Shown here: positions 5,166 to 5,187 of the stretch, piece by piece
Position numbering within the stretch: position 1 is the first letter of the stretch
Layout of the letters: the number at the start of each line of letters is the position of its first letter
DNA from: Clostridiales bacterium
GTDB taxonomy: Bacteria; Bacillota; Clostridia; Lachnospirales; WRAX01
DNA length: 5,187 nucleotides
Assembly: GCA_031277155.1 (NCBI GenBank)
Contig: JAITMW010000060.1
Span: 1-5,187, forward strand
Direction of reading: 5' to 3'
Position numbers and translations under genes: made by a program
Notes under the pieces: model-generated
What the model was told of the DNA's origin: nothing
Databases searched by the model: none
What the model saw: the letters and a program-made list of their open reading frames with translations, nothing else

Positions 5166-5187
5166 CATGAAGTGCCGCTAAGCTCAG

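Larger units (their letters stand above)
4658..5187. other. Gene-free region: promoter area followed by a non-coding repeat mosaic
   Basis: No credible gene is visible on either strand. Bases 4658-4800 are AT-rich and carry the ribosome binding site and promoter of the GerMN gene. From about 4800 the sequence becomes GC-rich and is built almost entirely of repeats, listed separately. A 174-codon frame (4638-5162, +) crosses the region, but it starts opposite the GerMN gene and its translation simply repeats the DNA repeats (RRGLWILRK twice). The repeats continue past the right edge. Confidence 0.8.

Overview
The window comes from an endospore-forming Firmicute, most likely an anaerobic member of the Clostridia. 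The evidence is a germination protease (Gpr), a GerMN-domain protein, strong AGGAGG-type ribosome binding sites at most starts, and secreted proteins with Gram-positive signal peptides, one carrying a copper-amine-oxidase N-terminal ('stalk') domain. The leucine-rich-repeat protein with a DWSPV...YGRP tail fits the same group. Genus and species cannot be read from this sequence.

Layout. Bases 1-735 (+) hold the 3' end of an internalin-like leucine-rich-repeat (LRR) gene that is cut by the window edge; it shows ten nearly identical 66-bp repeats. After a 79-bp gap come two + strand genes 11 bp apart: a secreted cyclophilin-type peptidyl-prolyl isomerase behind a stalk domain (815-1981), and a small YbjQ/UPF0145 protein (1993-2304). 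They converge on a minus-strand cluster across a perfect 14-bp hairpin (2317-2356) that contains the gpr stop codon.

The minus-strand cluster, read from right to left, is a GerMN-domain secreted protein (4657-4145), a secreted Pro-rich then Gln/Asn-rich protein of unknown function (4124-3393), a terminator-like hairpin (3386-3352), and gpr (3337-2327). The first two genes are 20 bp apart and look co-transcribed. A candidate promoter resembling the forespore sigma-F consensus lies just upstream of the GerMN gene. The cluster therefore looks like a sporulation/germination locus, with the Q/N-rich protein as its unknown member.

Bases 4658-5187 contain no credible gene. After the promoter region, about 4800-5187 is a mosaic of non-coding repeats: an exact 74-bp direct repeat with an internal hairpin, a 20-bp tandem array, a 23-bp tandem pair, and an opposite-facing copy of a short dispersed repeat. 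The array runs off the right edge.

No wholly new system is evident. The points most worth following are the unknown Q/N-rich protein in a spore locus, the LRR diversity focused on one face of the solenoid, the hairpin just ahead of gpr, and the unusual gpr start.
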